Shown: positions 9,834 to 21,117 of the stretch, piece by piece | Position numbering within the stretch: position 1 is the stretch's first letter | Layout of the letters: every line of letters begins with the position of its first letter | Source of the DNA: Plasmodium coatneyi | Lineage: Eukaryota; Apicomplexa; Aconoidasida; Haemosporida; Plasmodiidae | Assembly (NCBI RefSeq): GCF_001680005.1 | Contig: NC_033558.1 | Coordinates: forward strand, 1-64,000 | DNA length: 64,000 bases | Reading direction: 5' to 3' | Translations under genes and position numbers: made by a program | The notes under the pieces: generated by a model | What the model saw: only the letters and a program-made list of their open reading frames with translations | What the model was told of the DNA's origin: nothing | Databases searched by the model: none

Positions 9834-12433
9834 TCATCTAAATGATTGTGTTCTTGTTGCAGTGGTCGTGGTGAATGGAATGGAATATTCTGTTCCCGAA
9901 TCAAATGTGGAAGAATCATCTGCAGTAGAAGAATCATGTTCCCTATTTCGCACATTCAATCTACGTTCGATGGACCTTGTTTTTATTGTTTTATTCTTTC
10001 CTCCAAAGAAGGTGTTACGTAAGTCGGAAAATATAGAAGTATACTAAAAAAAGGAGGGGTGTAAAAGTGGGGGGTAGACACATATATATGTATACATATA
10101 TATAGCTGCATTATAATTGTCCATTATAGTGGTTATACTACTTACTTTATATAATAAGGAAGCAATTAATGGAACAGCCACTGCTACGGCAGCTCCAGAA
10201 GAGATGGCAGTGGTAGGAAAAGTGTTGTTACTGTCCATTCCCAGGGGGGCTGTTTGGGACTGTGCCACCCTACTTAGAGTCGCTGGTGCTGGTGCTGCTT
10301 CACTTCCACCAATGGAGGAAGATCCGCCCTGCGCTCCCCCTTCCCGACTACTTCCCTCGGGATGTGATACTGCTGCTTGAGGAGTGGGTTGAATAGGTTC
10401 TACAGATGGTTGTAAAACTCCTAAAGGAAAATAAGATAGGAATGGGGGTGGAAGTGAGGTGGAGGGTTATGTATTATATAATGAGGCTCATTCTAAAATT
10501 AAAAATGTTGCGTATATTTGGGTTATAATATATATATATGTATGTATATATATATATGGGGTATATGTATATATATTATTTGGGGGGTTATTATATATAT
10601 ACATATACATATATTATTTGGGCAGCTATTATTATGTGGTGCATTACGTGGTGGACCTGCTAGAATTGTTCCATTCTCCTGGGATTCCCTTCTGAGAGGT
10701 TCATCTCCTGTGTTAGAGTCACTTCTTATAAGACTTTCTGTAGGTTGGGCAGGGGATGTGCGGCATGTTAATTGTTTAGGTTCCTGAAATTCTCCTTCCC
10801 CTTTTTCCTCTTTAAACTTCTGACAATACGATTCTCCTTGAGTGCCGATGCAATTTGTATTAACTTTGTCATATGTTGATTTGGCTTTGCTGTAGGCCTC
10901 CCCACATTTTCCATTAGTGCAATATTCACTACACTTTTGTTTGTTGTGTAATTCCTTATAGTTATAGTACCAATCAAATAGTGTTTTAGCCTCTGGGAAC
11001 CTTTCTTTGGTAATATTATCGTATATCTTAGTGCACTTACATTTATACATGGAACCTTCGAGTGCAGGGTAAATTTTGTTCATAACCATTGAGATAGAAG
11101 CATTTCCCTTATATTTTTCCTTATCTATTCTATCACCTAACCAATAATAAAAGAAGCTATAACGATCTCTATTGGACAAAGAAGCGAAATCTCCCTCCCC
11201 AGTCCCCTTACATGCTATACAGTAATTCTGTGCAATTTTATTGGCCAGGTCTTCATTATGTATATTGTACGTTCCTAATGATGTTTTCACATCCTGTTCC
11301 AGTTTACTACTGTTGTTCCATTTGTTTCCGTTGGGTATACAACTTTTTCCTACTCCTGCGTTTAGCGCATCGTATATTTTCTCGGAAGGTAATTTACTTG
11401 TGTCGGTGTCCCCCTAAAAAAATATAGAATTGAACAGGAGGAAGTGGAATATATACATAGATGTGAATATATTATTATGTGTACATTTCTTATATTTCTT
11501 TATTACATTACGTATAGAGTATTGTATTTATAATATTTATAAAAATACAAATAAGGGAAGTAACCTGTTGTTTTGCTGCAGCAGGTTTGCATGTTAATTT
11601 TTGTGGTTCCTTATATTCTCCTTGCCCTTTATGGGTCTTATAAAATTTGTCACAATAAGATTCTCCGCCCCTGGTTCCGCAAGTTCCTTCTAGCTGTGTA
11701 TATGTTGATAGGGCTGTTTTATTGGGGCCATCACATTTTTCATTATTATTACAATAATTGCGACACTCCTCCTCATTCTTCAGTAGCTTATTATAGTTAT
11801 AGTACCAATCATATAGTATTTTAGCCTGGTCAAACCTGTCCTTTTTAATAAAAGGGTATATATGAGTGCACTTACATTGATGATTGAATTCCTTCAGCTT
11901 CTCATAAATTTTCGACATAACCATTGAGAAATTGTTCCCTATCTGAGGTTCCCCCTTTACTTTATCACCTAACCAATAAAAGAAAAAACTATAACGTTCA
12001 TTATCGGGCAAAGTAGCGAACCCTTCGTTCCCTGTGCTGTTACATGCTAAACAGTAGTTCTTCACAATTTTATCGATCCAATCCCACTTTTCCCCACCAT
12101 ACCCTGACAATGACAATTTTATATCCGCTTCCGCCGAACCGTGTTTCCACGATGTTTTCTTGAGTGTACAACTTTTTCTTCCATTTTCGAGTTCAGCATA
12201 TATTTCCTTTGAAGGTAATGTAACTGTATCATCCTCTTCCTTCCCCTAAACAGAATATATAGAATTGAAATATGTGTGCATACATGTCCATACATATACA
12301 CTACATTTCCACTATTATTATATGATATACACGTGGAACATTATATATGTACATCTATCACTATATACACTTTCCGATAGTGGAAATGAATGGCTTGTAT
12401 CAAAAAATTTTCTGCGCTTACCATTCTTACCAT
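9834..12433 (-). CDS. PIR-4: two-domain PIR/KIR-like protein
   Basis: Exons: 12433-12422 (MVRM, tentative), 12245-11565, 11413-10648, 10420-10146 and 10043-9834, about 647 residues; phases 0, 0, 1, 0 agree. Domain 1 (from GKEEDDTVTLPSKE) and domain 2 (from GDTDTSKLPSEK) each have the cysteine pattern and an FFYWLGD or FFYYWLGD core. The fourth exon holds a Ser/Gly/Ala-rich linker and a membrane segment ending SLLYK. The last exon starts YTSIFSD and is short (69 residues). It ends QSFR instead of the usual YQRM, exactly where the inverted minisatellite begins, so the original tail was probably overwritten. It is the closest paralogue of PIR-1 and shows what PIR-1 lost. Presumed variant antigen of the infected red cell. 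Confidence 0.92.
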
Positions 12434-13578
12434 TGTTAGTATGTAATTCCTTTGTATACAATGATTTTTTGTATTAAAAATGTACGCTGTTTCTTCCTAT
12501 ATATTTTTATATATATAATGAATAATTCAAGATAATCATGCATATTCCACAATTACCACTAATGAATAGTTACTATACTTTTACCTTCCCACAGTTGTGC
12601 GCGCATATTTTCATGTTGGACCAAAAAAAAATGTGTCAACATATATATATATTCTTAACTTATGATTAATTGTTTTTTTTTATAAAAAAAAAATTATAAC
12701 TTCTAACAAGCATTGTGTAGTACATATATATACATGTATATGTGTATATCTATATATGTATATAAATATATATATATATATAGTTGTATATGTAAATGTA
12801 TACATAGTACCCCCATCTCCTTTCCTTTCATTCCTTTTTCATGGATGATCATTTTAATAACAAAATATATATTATCATTTTAATAACAAAAATATATTAT
12901 CCTTTTTATAACAAAAATAAGTTTTCATTTAATAACCAGTATATTATCATTTTTATAACAAAAATATTATCCTTTTTATAATAAAAATACGTTTTCATTT
13001 TTATAACAAAATATATATTATCATTTTAATAACAAATATAAGTTTTCATTTAATAATAATAAGTTTTTCTTCCTTCCTTTCCCATACATATTTTTTTTTT
13101 TTTTTTTTACAAATTTTTTTTTTATGAATATATATAAAATAAGGAACTCACCTACATATATATATATATATATATGTGGAATGGTGTGTGTGTACATATG
13201 ATATATTATGTATGTACCTATTTTTTGAGCTTGTTTTCACGCCCCAGCTTCTTTCCCTTTTTCCCTTTACCTTTTTTTAAGTGTAGATTATACTTTTTAC
13301 ATATATTACTGCATATACCCCCTTTTATAGTTTTAATATTTTCTCTTTTTTTTTCCTCTTCTTTTTTTTTTTGATTATTTGAATAATGTGTTTACATTGT
13401 TCATGTGTGTATAGCCAATATATAAGTGAAGTGAAAGGGGGCGAAAAAAAAGGAAGAATAAAAAAAAAAAAAAAAAAAAGAAATCAGGGAAGGAATACCA
13501 TTTTGCTCTTTCTACACTGCATATGCTCCGCGCTAATTTATTCTCACACTGGAGGGACATCACATTTAATGGAACATA
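12434..13578. other. Intergenic: upstream of PIR-4, downstream of PIR-5
   Basis: No gene seen. About 12434-13100 mirrors 2301-2960, including the sequence around the first exon and a degenerate copy of the 24-bp minisatellite (about 12850-13060). The rest is TA dinucleotide runs, poly(dT) and a poly(dA) tract at 13461-13479. Confidence 0.7.
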
Positions 13579-14875
13579 TTACATACGTTGATAAGCAATA
13601 TTTCTCGACTGCTGTTGCCTATTCCTTTGTCTTTTTTGGCTTCGTTGTGGATGTTGTCTATTATTATCGGCTCTTTTAGGTGCTCTACCATTATATATGG
13701 TAGAATTGTCTACTGTTGATAAGTCTGTCGAATCTGCTACTGTTGAGTCCGTTACTGTGGACCCATCGGTGGTAGAGTCGTCCAATTTTTGTTGTTGTTG
13801 TTGTCGGACTGTTGATCTTTTCCTTATACTTCTACTTTTATTATTATGTCCAAAGAGGGTGTTTTTTATCCAGGAAGGTAGAAGATCATACTTAAATAAG
13901 GAGGGGTGTGAAGGAAGGAAAAGCAGAGGGGGAAGGAAGTGGAATATATACTTCATATACATACATATATGAAGTATATATATGGTCTATATATACCTAT
14001 ATATATATATGCACATATGTATATATGTATATGTATATTTTTTTTACATTTTGTTGTGGTAATTGTACCTTATATAAGAAAAATGGAAGAGCGGTCATTC
14101 CGAGTGTGCCAACTATGGAAGAGATAGAAGATGTGGTGGTGGCACCACGGACCGCTTGACTTACGGCTTCGTCTAATTTGGATTGTGTTGATTGTGCTTC
14201 GTCCGCTATTCTGTCTTTTGCAGTTGTTAATGCAGATTCCAAATTCCGCAGCTCTATCATAACGGTGCTCCCATTTACTTTCCAAAAATTTGTACAATAA
14301 TTAGGATTAGAATTGTCTCCGGTCGGACAATGTGTTCCCATTGCTTTTTCTGCTGCTTCTACATTTTTTATATAACTTTCACATTTATGAACAACGTCGG
14401 ATCCACCATTCTTTAATAATGCTAGTACAGTAGTATGGTCATACAAGAAGTCGAATAGTGCTTTTCTCTGATCGAAGAGGGTTTTTTCAACTTTATCACA
14501 GATATTTTTACAGCCATTTCCATTAAATATACTAGTCACTAGTGCTGAACAAATGTTATTTAGGTCATCTGGGGAGGTCGTAACCTTAGAACTATTAAAT
14601 AATGTTTCCCCAATCCAAAAGTATAAAAAATAACAGGCTTCCTCTTGGAACAATCTTTTTTTTTCATATTCCCTGTGAACGTAACATGCGGCCTTCATAA
14701 TGTCGTCATAATGATCTCCCATCTTCTCCTTTAAAGCCTTCAGGTCATTTAATCCTCCTCCTGTGCAGTCACGTTCATGCTGCATTTGGTTCTCATCGAA
14801 CATGTTGTAGAAATTTGGATAGGAAGGTAAGGTTTTTTCCAAAGTTTCTTCCTGTAGAAGGTGTAGTTAATGGAG

Positions 14876-14918
<43 letters not shown>

Positions 14919-15001
14919 GTATGCATTTTGAATGGAAGGAAAATGGAATGTGTGCGCCATACCTCATCTTCCTCAAAATCATCATGGACCAGCGTCACCA
15001 T
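13579..15001 (-). CDS. PIR-5: single-domain PIR/KIR-like protein
   Basis: Exons: 15001-14963 (an acidic 13-residue start, MVTLVHDDFEEDE), 14851-14069 and 13890-13579; all phase 0, about 377 residues. Exon 2 has LPSYPNFYNMF at its start, the PIR cysteines with a CYFLYFWIGE core, a long helical linker (LESALTTAKDR followed by a QSTQSKLDEA stretch) that resembles the linker of PIR-12, and a membrane segment ending PFFLYK. The tail exon is of the LLPSW type (YDLLPSWIKNTLFG), with a five-Gln run and many Asp-Ser/Thr pairs, and ends IAYQRM. Topology and role as for other PIR proteins; the partner is unknown. Confidence 0.93.
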
Positions 15002-15937
15002 TGTTTATGAGTGTATATATTTTTCTGTTGTGTATATATATATAATAAACTTATTATTGGAAGTTGTGTTCTGTTTTATTTATACATCCAATATACAAAG
15101 TACCAGTGTATGTATATATGTGAAAATTTTCAGTTGTGTACTCAAAATTTCCATATTAGTATTATTTAAAAGAATGAATTATTAATAATTATTAGTAATT
15201 ATTAATATATATGTATGTAATGAACAGTTCAACATGCACCTAGTATTTCACCTTCCCTTTTTTCCTTTATGTATGTGTACATACTGCTCAATATATGTAG
15301 TAAGTGGGGAGGGAGTTTACATATTTATGGAATGAATGAAGAAAGAAATATACTAATATAAAATAAATAAGGAGAAATATAGTTGCATGGTAATGCATAA
15401 ATTAAATAGAGAAAAGTATATATGTATATTTATAATAATATTAATTATAGTGAACCATTCTCCTTCGTTTATAATTGTGCGATAACAACATTTTACTCAT
15501 TGCCCGATTCTTTTTTTTTTCATTTGTTTTCTCCCTCTTTTTAATCTGAAAAATTTGAGGAGGAGAAAATTTTTTGAGCGTGTGTGCTATGGATTTTTCA
15601 TTTTTACTTCCTTCCTTCACTTTGTTTTTTTTTTTGACTCATCAAAAATTTCTGTATGCATTATTGAAGCGTGCTTTATTCTTATTCATAAAAATTATTA
15701 ATATTCCTTAATTTACATATTGTGTGGTTTATATATATATGGGCGGAATATGTGCATATTATATTATGTATACTATTTTTGAGCCCCCTATCCGAGGTTC
15801 TACACCTTCTTCCCCTCTTTCCTTCCCTTATTGAATACTTATTATATTTCATACATTATAACATCCTTCCTATTTTTTTTTTTTTTTTTACAGTGTATAT
15901 TTATACTACACTTTTAAAAAATTAGTACGATGTTATT

Positions 15938-15973
<36 letters not shown>

Positions 15974-16362
15974 ATTGTACGAAAGTGTATTCAAATTTCT
16001 TGTATAGTCAATATAAGTTCAAAAGGAAGAAAAAGAAAAAGGAAGGAAAAGAAAAAAATTTCATGCTTACAACTTGTACAACAATCACTACTACAACAAT
16101 CCTTGTATAACAACAAACACAACAAAAACAATTACACACAACTATCCTTCTATAACAACAACAACAAACACAACAACAACAATCCTTGTGTAACAACAAC
16201 AATCCTTGTGTAACAACAACAATCCTTGTGTAACAACAACAACACAACTACAAAAATCCTTGTAACAACAACAACAATATACACAACTTGTGCAACGTAC
16301 ACAACTTATAATTTATAAGTTGGATTTACAACATTTATAATTTGTATTTTTTGTATTTGTAT
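15002..16362. other. Intergenic with CAACAA-type minisatellite
   Basis: No gene seen. Poly(dT) runs at 15876-15890 and 15939-15971. A minisatellite at about 16076-16285 has a unit of roughly 20 bp, AACAACAACAATCCTTGTGT, repeated about eight times with interruptions. It lies directly 3' of the two-TM gene. Confidence 0.7.
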
Positions 16363-17249
16363 TTATAGTTTGTAACTTTTGTATTTGGAACCTTGGATAT
16401 ATTTTTTTCGGGCTCTGTAATAATGGCATCCAAGTAGGGAACTTAGCATTATGAGTCCAACGAATGCACATACTGCGGGTCCAAACATTGAATACGGTGA
16501 ACTATCCGTAACGAGGGAACAAATTTCTTCCTTGACGTTTAGAAGACTTACTCCAGCACAACTGGAAGCCTGTACGTCTAGACTTGCGCACGTCAAAACT
16601 AATATGCAAAGCGCCACCATACCTAATACAAGTAGTAGTAAGGTTCTATGTTTAAGTTTTCCATATTTGAATAGCCTATACATTCTTCGAAGTTGATTTT
16701 TTAGGGTGATGTTATTTTTGTTCTTTCTTCCATGTGGTAAATGTGTTAAATCTACACCTAAATCAAAATTTGAAGTTGTTCTCTTATGTGGTTCATTTAG
16801 GAAGGTGTTTTTGAAGGGGGGGTCGTCTTCATTATTATAACATTTATGCTGAAATTGTTTTGGTAATTGCGTTTTTGTGCTAGATTCACCACTTCTTGTT
16901 GATGATCCTTCACTACTTGTACTGCTTGAATTACTTCCATCTGAGTTGTCAAAACCCCTTCTTGCTGCTGTACTACTACCACCATACCCTGATGATGATG
17001 TGCTTAAAGCATGCACCTAAAAAAAGAAAGGAAAGGTAAAAAAAGGAGTGTGTACATTCAAAATTTGAGGCGAGTATATATATAAGTATTATAATAAAAA
17101 AATAAAATAAAATAAGTGCGCCATAATGAATATGTGCGCATATTTTTAAAGTGAAATGGCTATTATTTTACATTTTTTGGATATGGCCAACAGCACAAAA
17201 ACAGGAAGTACAGGAAGGAAAGAAATATTAAATACTTCGGAGATGCCAT
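16363..17249 (-). CDS. Two-exon, two-TM Plasmodium exported-type protein, unknown function
   Basis: Exon 1 is 17249-17172 (MASPKYLIFL followed by a strongly hydrophobic signal/anchor, ending YPKN). Exon 2 is 17016-16363; the junction is phase 0, giving 243 residues. After the signal come a Ser/Thr/Gly-rich low-complexity stretch (about 27-75), a polar middle region, and two hydrophobic segments (about 150-170 and 200-220). A short lysine/tyrosine-rich end follows (KYIQGSKYKSYKL). Two cysteines lie between the segments. A short signal exon plus one long exon is typical of genes for proteins exported into the red cell. I see no canonical PEXEL (RxLxE/Q/D). It is not a PIR protein. The two C-terminal TMs recall small Maurer's-cleft proteins only in layout. 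Confidence 0.85.
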
Positions 17250-18604
17250 TTTTATTTTGTTTGCTTCTTTTATTTTGTTTCTTTGTTTTTCTTTTTTAAT
17301 GTAAAGAAAAAAGGTTGTTAAAATGAAAAATTTTTCTTCTTTTTTTATGTACATTAAATAGATAATGCGATTATTTTGTTTCTATATTTTTAATAAACAT
17401 TAAATAGAATCATTCCTGCGTATGTGTAATTAGTGCGTGTTCTCCTTTCTAATTTTAGATGTGTGTGTATAGATATAAGTTAGTTTTAAATAAAAAAATT
17501 AATATGAACAATAATATACATATATATATATAAAATAATCATAATTTAAAAAAAATAGTTCATTTTATTGCATAATTATGTTGTTTAAAAATTAAGTGAA
17601 AGTGGGTAGTATTTCATCAGAAAAATGTAAACCACCCCCCTAACTATATGTCGCACATCTGACGATATATGTCGCCCAACCCCTTCCTTCCTTCTTTTAA
17701 CGGTGTAATAGGTGTATGCTAACCCACATTTTGAACGGTAAAATGTTATGTATATTTTACATGCTGCGCCCCAAATTTCTATTTCTTTAATGTAGGTATA
17801 ATGATGGATAAGAAGTATTTAAAGGAAAAAAAATAATTATACCTTTAGTATATTTTGAAGGCGATGGAATTCCTTTTTTTAGGTGTAGGTGTGTGGTGTA
17901 AGGGATGTTGTTCGTGTGGTGTTAGGTGGGTGGATTTTGTTTTTAGGTGTGTAAGGGGTATTGTAAGGGGTATTGTAAGGGGTATTGTAAGGGGTATTGT
18001 AAGGGGTATTGTAAGGGGTGTTAGGGTGGGTTATTATTATTTTATTTTAGGGAGGGGTGTATTATTCTATTTTTAGTGTAGGAGCGCATTTTATTTTAGT
18101 GTGCGTTTGCGCACATAAATAATTATAATGTTGTACAATGTTGTGCATAATGTTGTGTATGATTATGCATGCTCACAATATCTTGTGCAAAATGCTGAAG
18201 TAAGGGAGGAATCAAATAATTTGACCCCCATTCAATTTTATAAAAATGAACTTTCTTCCATATTCCTCATTAATTCACATATATAATTTTAAAAAATTTT
18301 TTCATTATAGATGATCGAACATCCTTTTTCCTATATACCTACACACATGCATACATATATGTATATGTGTATATATGTCTTCACATATATATATATATAT
18401 GTGCATATATATGCATTTTATGTGAATACTTTCCATTGATGACTATAATCATGAGTGCTTGCACATTCCATATATAATGGAAGTATTTTTTTCGCCTCAC
18501 ACATATATGAAAGTATTGTACTCCATTACAGTGGCCTGGTTGGGAATGGGGACATTACATACACTACTTACACCTTCCTGGGACGGAAGGGAAGGGGAAC
18601 GCAT
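17250..18604. other. Intergenic: upstream of the two-TM gene, downstream of PIR-6
   Basis: No credible gene. Contains a tandem 12-bp repeat (separate entry) and TA-rich microsatellite tracts at 18350-18410. Confidence 0.65.
17951..18028. repeat. 12-bp G-rich tandem repeat (AAGGGGTATTGT)
   Basis: Six near-perfect consecutive copies of a 12-bp unit, which read as repeated G-I-V-R in one frame. The G-run plus T resembles a degenerate telomere-like motif, but the period (12) is not that of the telomere (7). The surrounding 100 bp has the same G/T-rich bias. The open frame through it has no upstream gene context and is probably not coding. Confidence 0.9.
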
Positions 18605-20001
18605 TTACATACTTCCATAACCTATATTATTTCTATTTTGTTGTTGCCCCCTTTGCTGCGCTCTCCTATTATTTACTGCCCTCCTTCCCCTTCCCCCTGC
18701 ACGTGGTGGTGGTCTGCCATTATATATGTTAGATGCTCCATCTGTTGTTGATGACGAATCTGCTATTGTGGAAGGTGCTGCTGTTGTTGAACCGTATATT
18801 GACGTGTCGTCATCTGTGAGTGTACCGAAGTTGTGGTCTCTAGTTGATCTTCTTTTTCTGCTTCTATTACTTCCTCCCTTAAATTTGTTACTGATCCAGG
18901 GGGGTAAAAGATTATACTAAAAATTGTTAAAGGAAAAGAGAGGATACTGTAAATACATGTATGTATACATATATATATACATATATGTGTATATATGTAT
19001 TTATATGTACAAGTGTATATATATATATAGCTCTATTATAATTGCTGTACTTACCTTATATAAAAATAGAGCAGCTACTGCAGGTAGTGCTACTGCTCCT
19101 AAGATGGAAGAGATGGCAGCGGTGGCGGCTGTTGTATTTGTTTTAGGTGCATACTTTAATTCTAGGTGGTTTCCCCTATAAATTTTACCACTTCCTGAAG
19201 ATTCTTCTGTCGCGTTTGTTAATGTTAGTGGGTTCTGCTCATTGCTTACATCATAGGTATTTTTGAACCACGAACAATACGCAGTCGTTATGTTTTTGCC
19301 ATTACAATCAGTAAGCACCTCATTAAATGCTTCAACAACTTCCTTCAGATGTTGGTAGTACCCCTCATCACATGAGCGCCCATTCCCCTCTAACTGCTGC
19401 TTTATAGTTTGATAATCGTAAGGGAAGTCATGTACTCTCTTCCTCTGCATGAAGAGGTCCCAGTCAATATTATCAGTGGACCTAAAGGTACACTTATTCC
19501 CAACATTCAACTTCACTAATTCATCGTAAATTTTATACATAAGATCATGGAATGAATCCCCTGCCCCCTCCTTAGGTATTTTACTTCCTATGTAATAATA
19601 TAGGAAACTGCAACGATCATCGTATAGGGGCTCGCTCCCGTTCATTCCTGCTATATAACACCACGCCCCTATAAGGTCCTCTGCATAACCGTGGAGTTTC
19701 ATATTGTCCTCCAGTTGACTCTTCACTTCTCCCACGGAAGAATCACCATTACACGGGTTCTTGGTTTTTCCAAACTTACCGTAGAAATGTTCATTGGAAG
19801 GTAATTTGTACCAATCACTCTGCTATAATTGGGAAATTAATGGAATGTATGTACATACATATGTATATATACATACACATCCATATACACATATCTACAT
19901 ATGTATATATACATATATATACATGTGTATATACGTATGTATACACATTATAAATGTAGGAAGATGGTGTTTTTTACCGTTAGTGTTGCTGTCATCGTCA
20001 T
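18605..20001 (-). CDS. PIR-6: single-domain PIR/KIR-like protein
   Basis: Exons: 20001-19978 (MTMTATLT), 19822-19055 and 18916-18605; all phase 0, about 367 residues. Exon 2 begins QSDWYKLPSNEHFYGKF, shows the PIR cysteines and a CSFLYYYIGSK core, then a short linker and an Ala/Leu-rich membrane segment ending ALFLYK. The tail is of the LLPxW type (YNLLPPWISN), with SSTTDGAS repeats and Arg/Gln-rich runs (QQRGQQQNRNN), ending IGYGSM. The intron between anchor and tail exon is packed with TATATA/CATATA repeats. Confidence 0.93.
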
Positions 20002-21117
20002 TGTTTGCTATTGTTGCTGCTATTGTTTGCTATTGTGGTGCTATTGTTGTTGTTGCTGTCGAATGTGTGTGCGTGTGTATATTCCTCTTTGTGTATATTC
20101 TTCTGTGGTATATATATATATATTTATTTAGTTCATTTTTAACATGGTCGTCATACGTCCATACCGTATAAATATATGGAACCTCCCATTCTTTCTATGA
20201 TGTTTATATATAATGAATGGGCGTGTATTAAAATTTTTTACTTTTTTCATAATAATAGTGCGCATTCCTTTAATTTTTTTTTTTGAAGGAGTGTGTATAC
20301 ATTATACATATGTATCATTAGGGAGTGTTTATACATTATGCATATGTCATTAGGGAGTGATAGTGCATACACACATATATATATGTACTCAACTATTGTA
20401 AACAACGGAGGCAAAAAAAAAAAATAGGAACGAATATGCTGTACTGGAATAATAGAACAGAATGAAAAAAAATAGAAGGAAGGAAGAAGGAAGGGGTGTG
20501 GAAGGAAGAGTGGGAGGGAGGAATTAACATCTACCATACAATTTCCTTATCTGAGTTATGTTCCCTTCCTCCCTTCCATTCAACTTACCTTTGTATAAAA
20601 GGATTATTCACTTTATTTTTTTTTTTTCTTACAAAAGTTTTTATTTTTGTGTAATTTGCTTTTTCTTTTTTTTCTCTTTTTTACATAAGTTTTATTTTTG
20701 TGTAATTGCTGTTTTTTTTCCTTTAGAAATTCCTATTTTTTATGAATTTTTTCTTCTTTCTTTCTTTATTTTTTTTTTTTCCCTTCTTTTTAAAGAAAAT
20801 ATATTGTAACTCCTTCATGGCATATGTGTATGCGTGTGTTGTGTACTATTTGAGCTATTTTCTCTTTCTTTCGCATAGATTACATTTTATACATATATAT
20901 GAATGTTTACCTTAATTTTTGTTCTTATTCTCTATTTTATTTTATATAAAAAATTATTATATATATTATTATATGAATAATTATATAATGTGTGTTCCAC
21001 ATTCCACACACAGCAATGTGTTGTATTTTGTGTTGTGTTGTTTACACATTTCACACACACAAATGTGTTTGTCGAATGTGCGTGTATGTATACATTATAA
21101 TTTCCGTGCTATGAATA
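20002..21117. other. Intergenic: upstream of PIR-6, downstream of PIR-7
   Basis: Low-complexity T- and TA-rich DNA with short direct repeats (GGAGTG with ATACATTATRCATATG at about 20287-20360). No supported gene or RNA. Confidence 0.6.
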
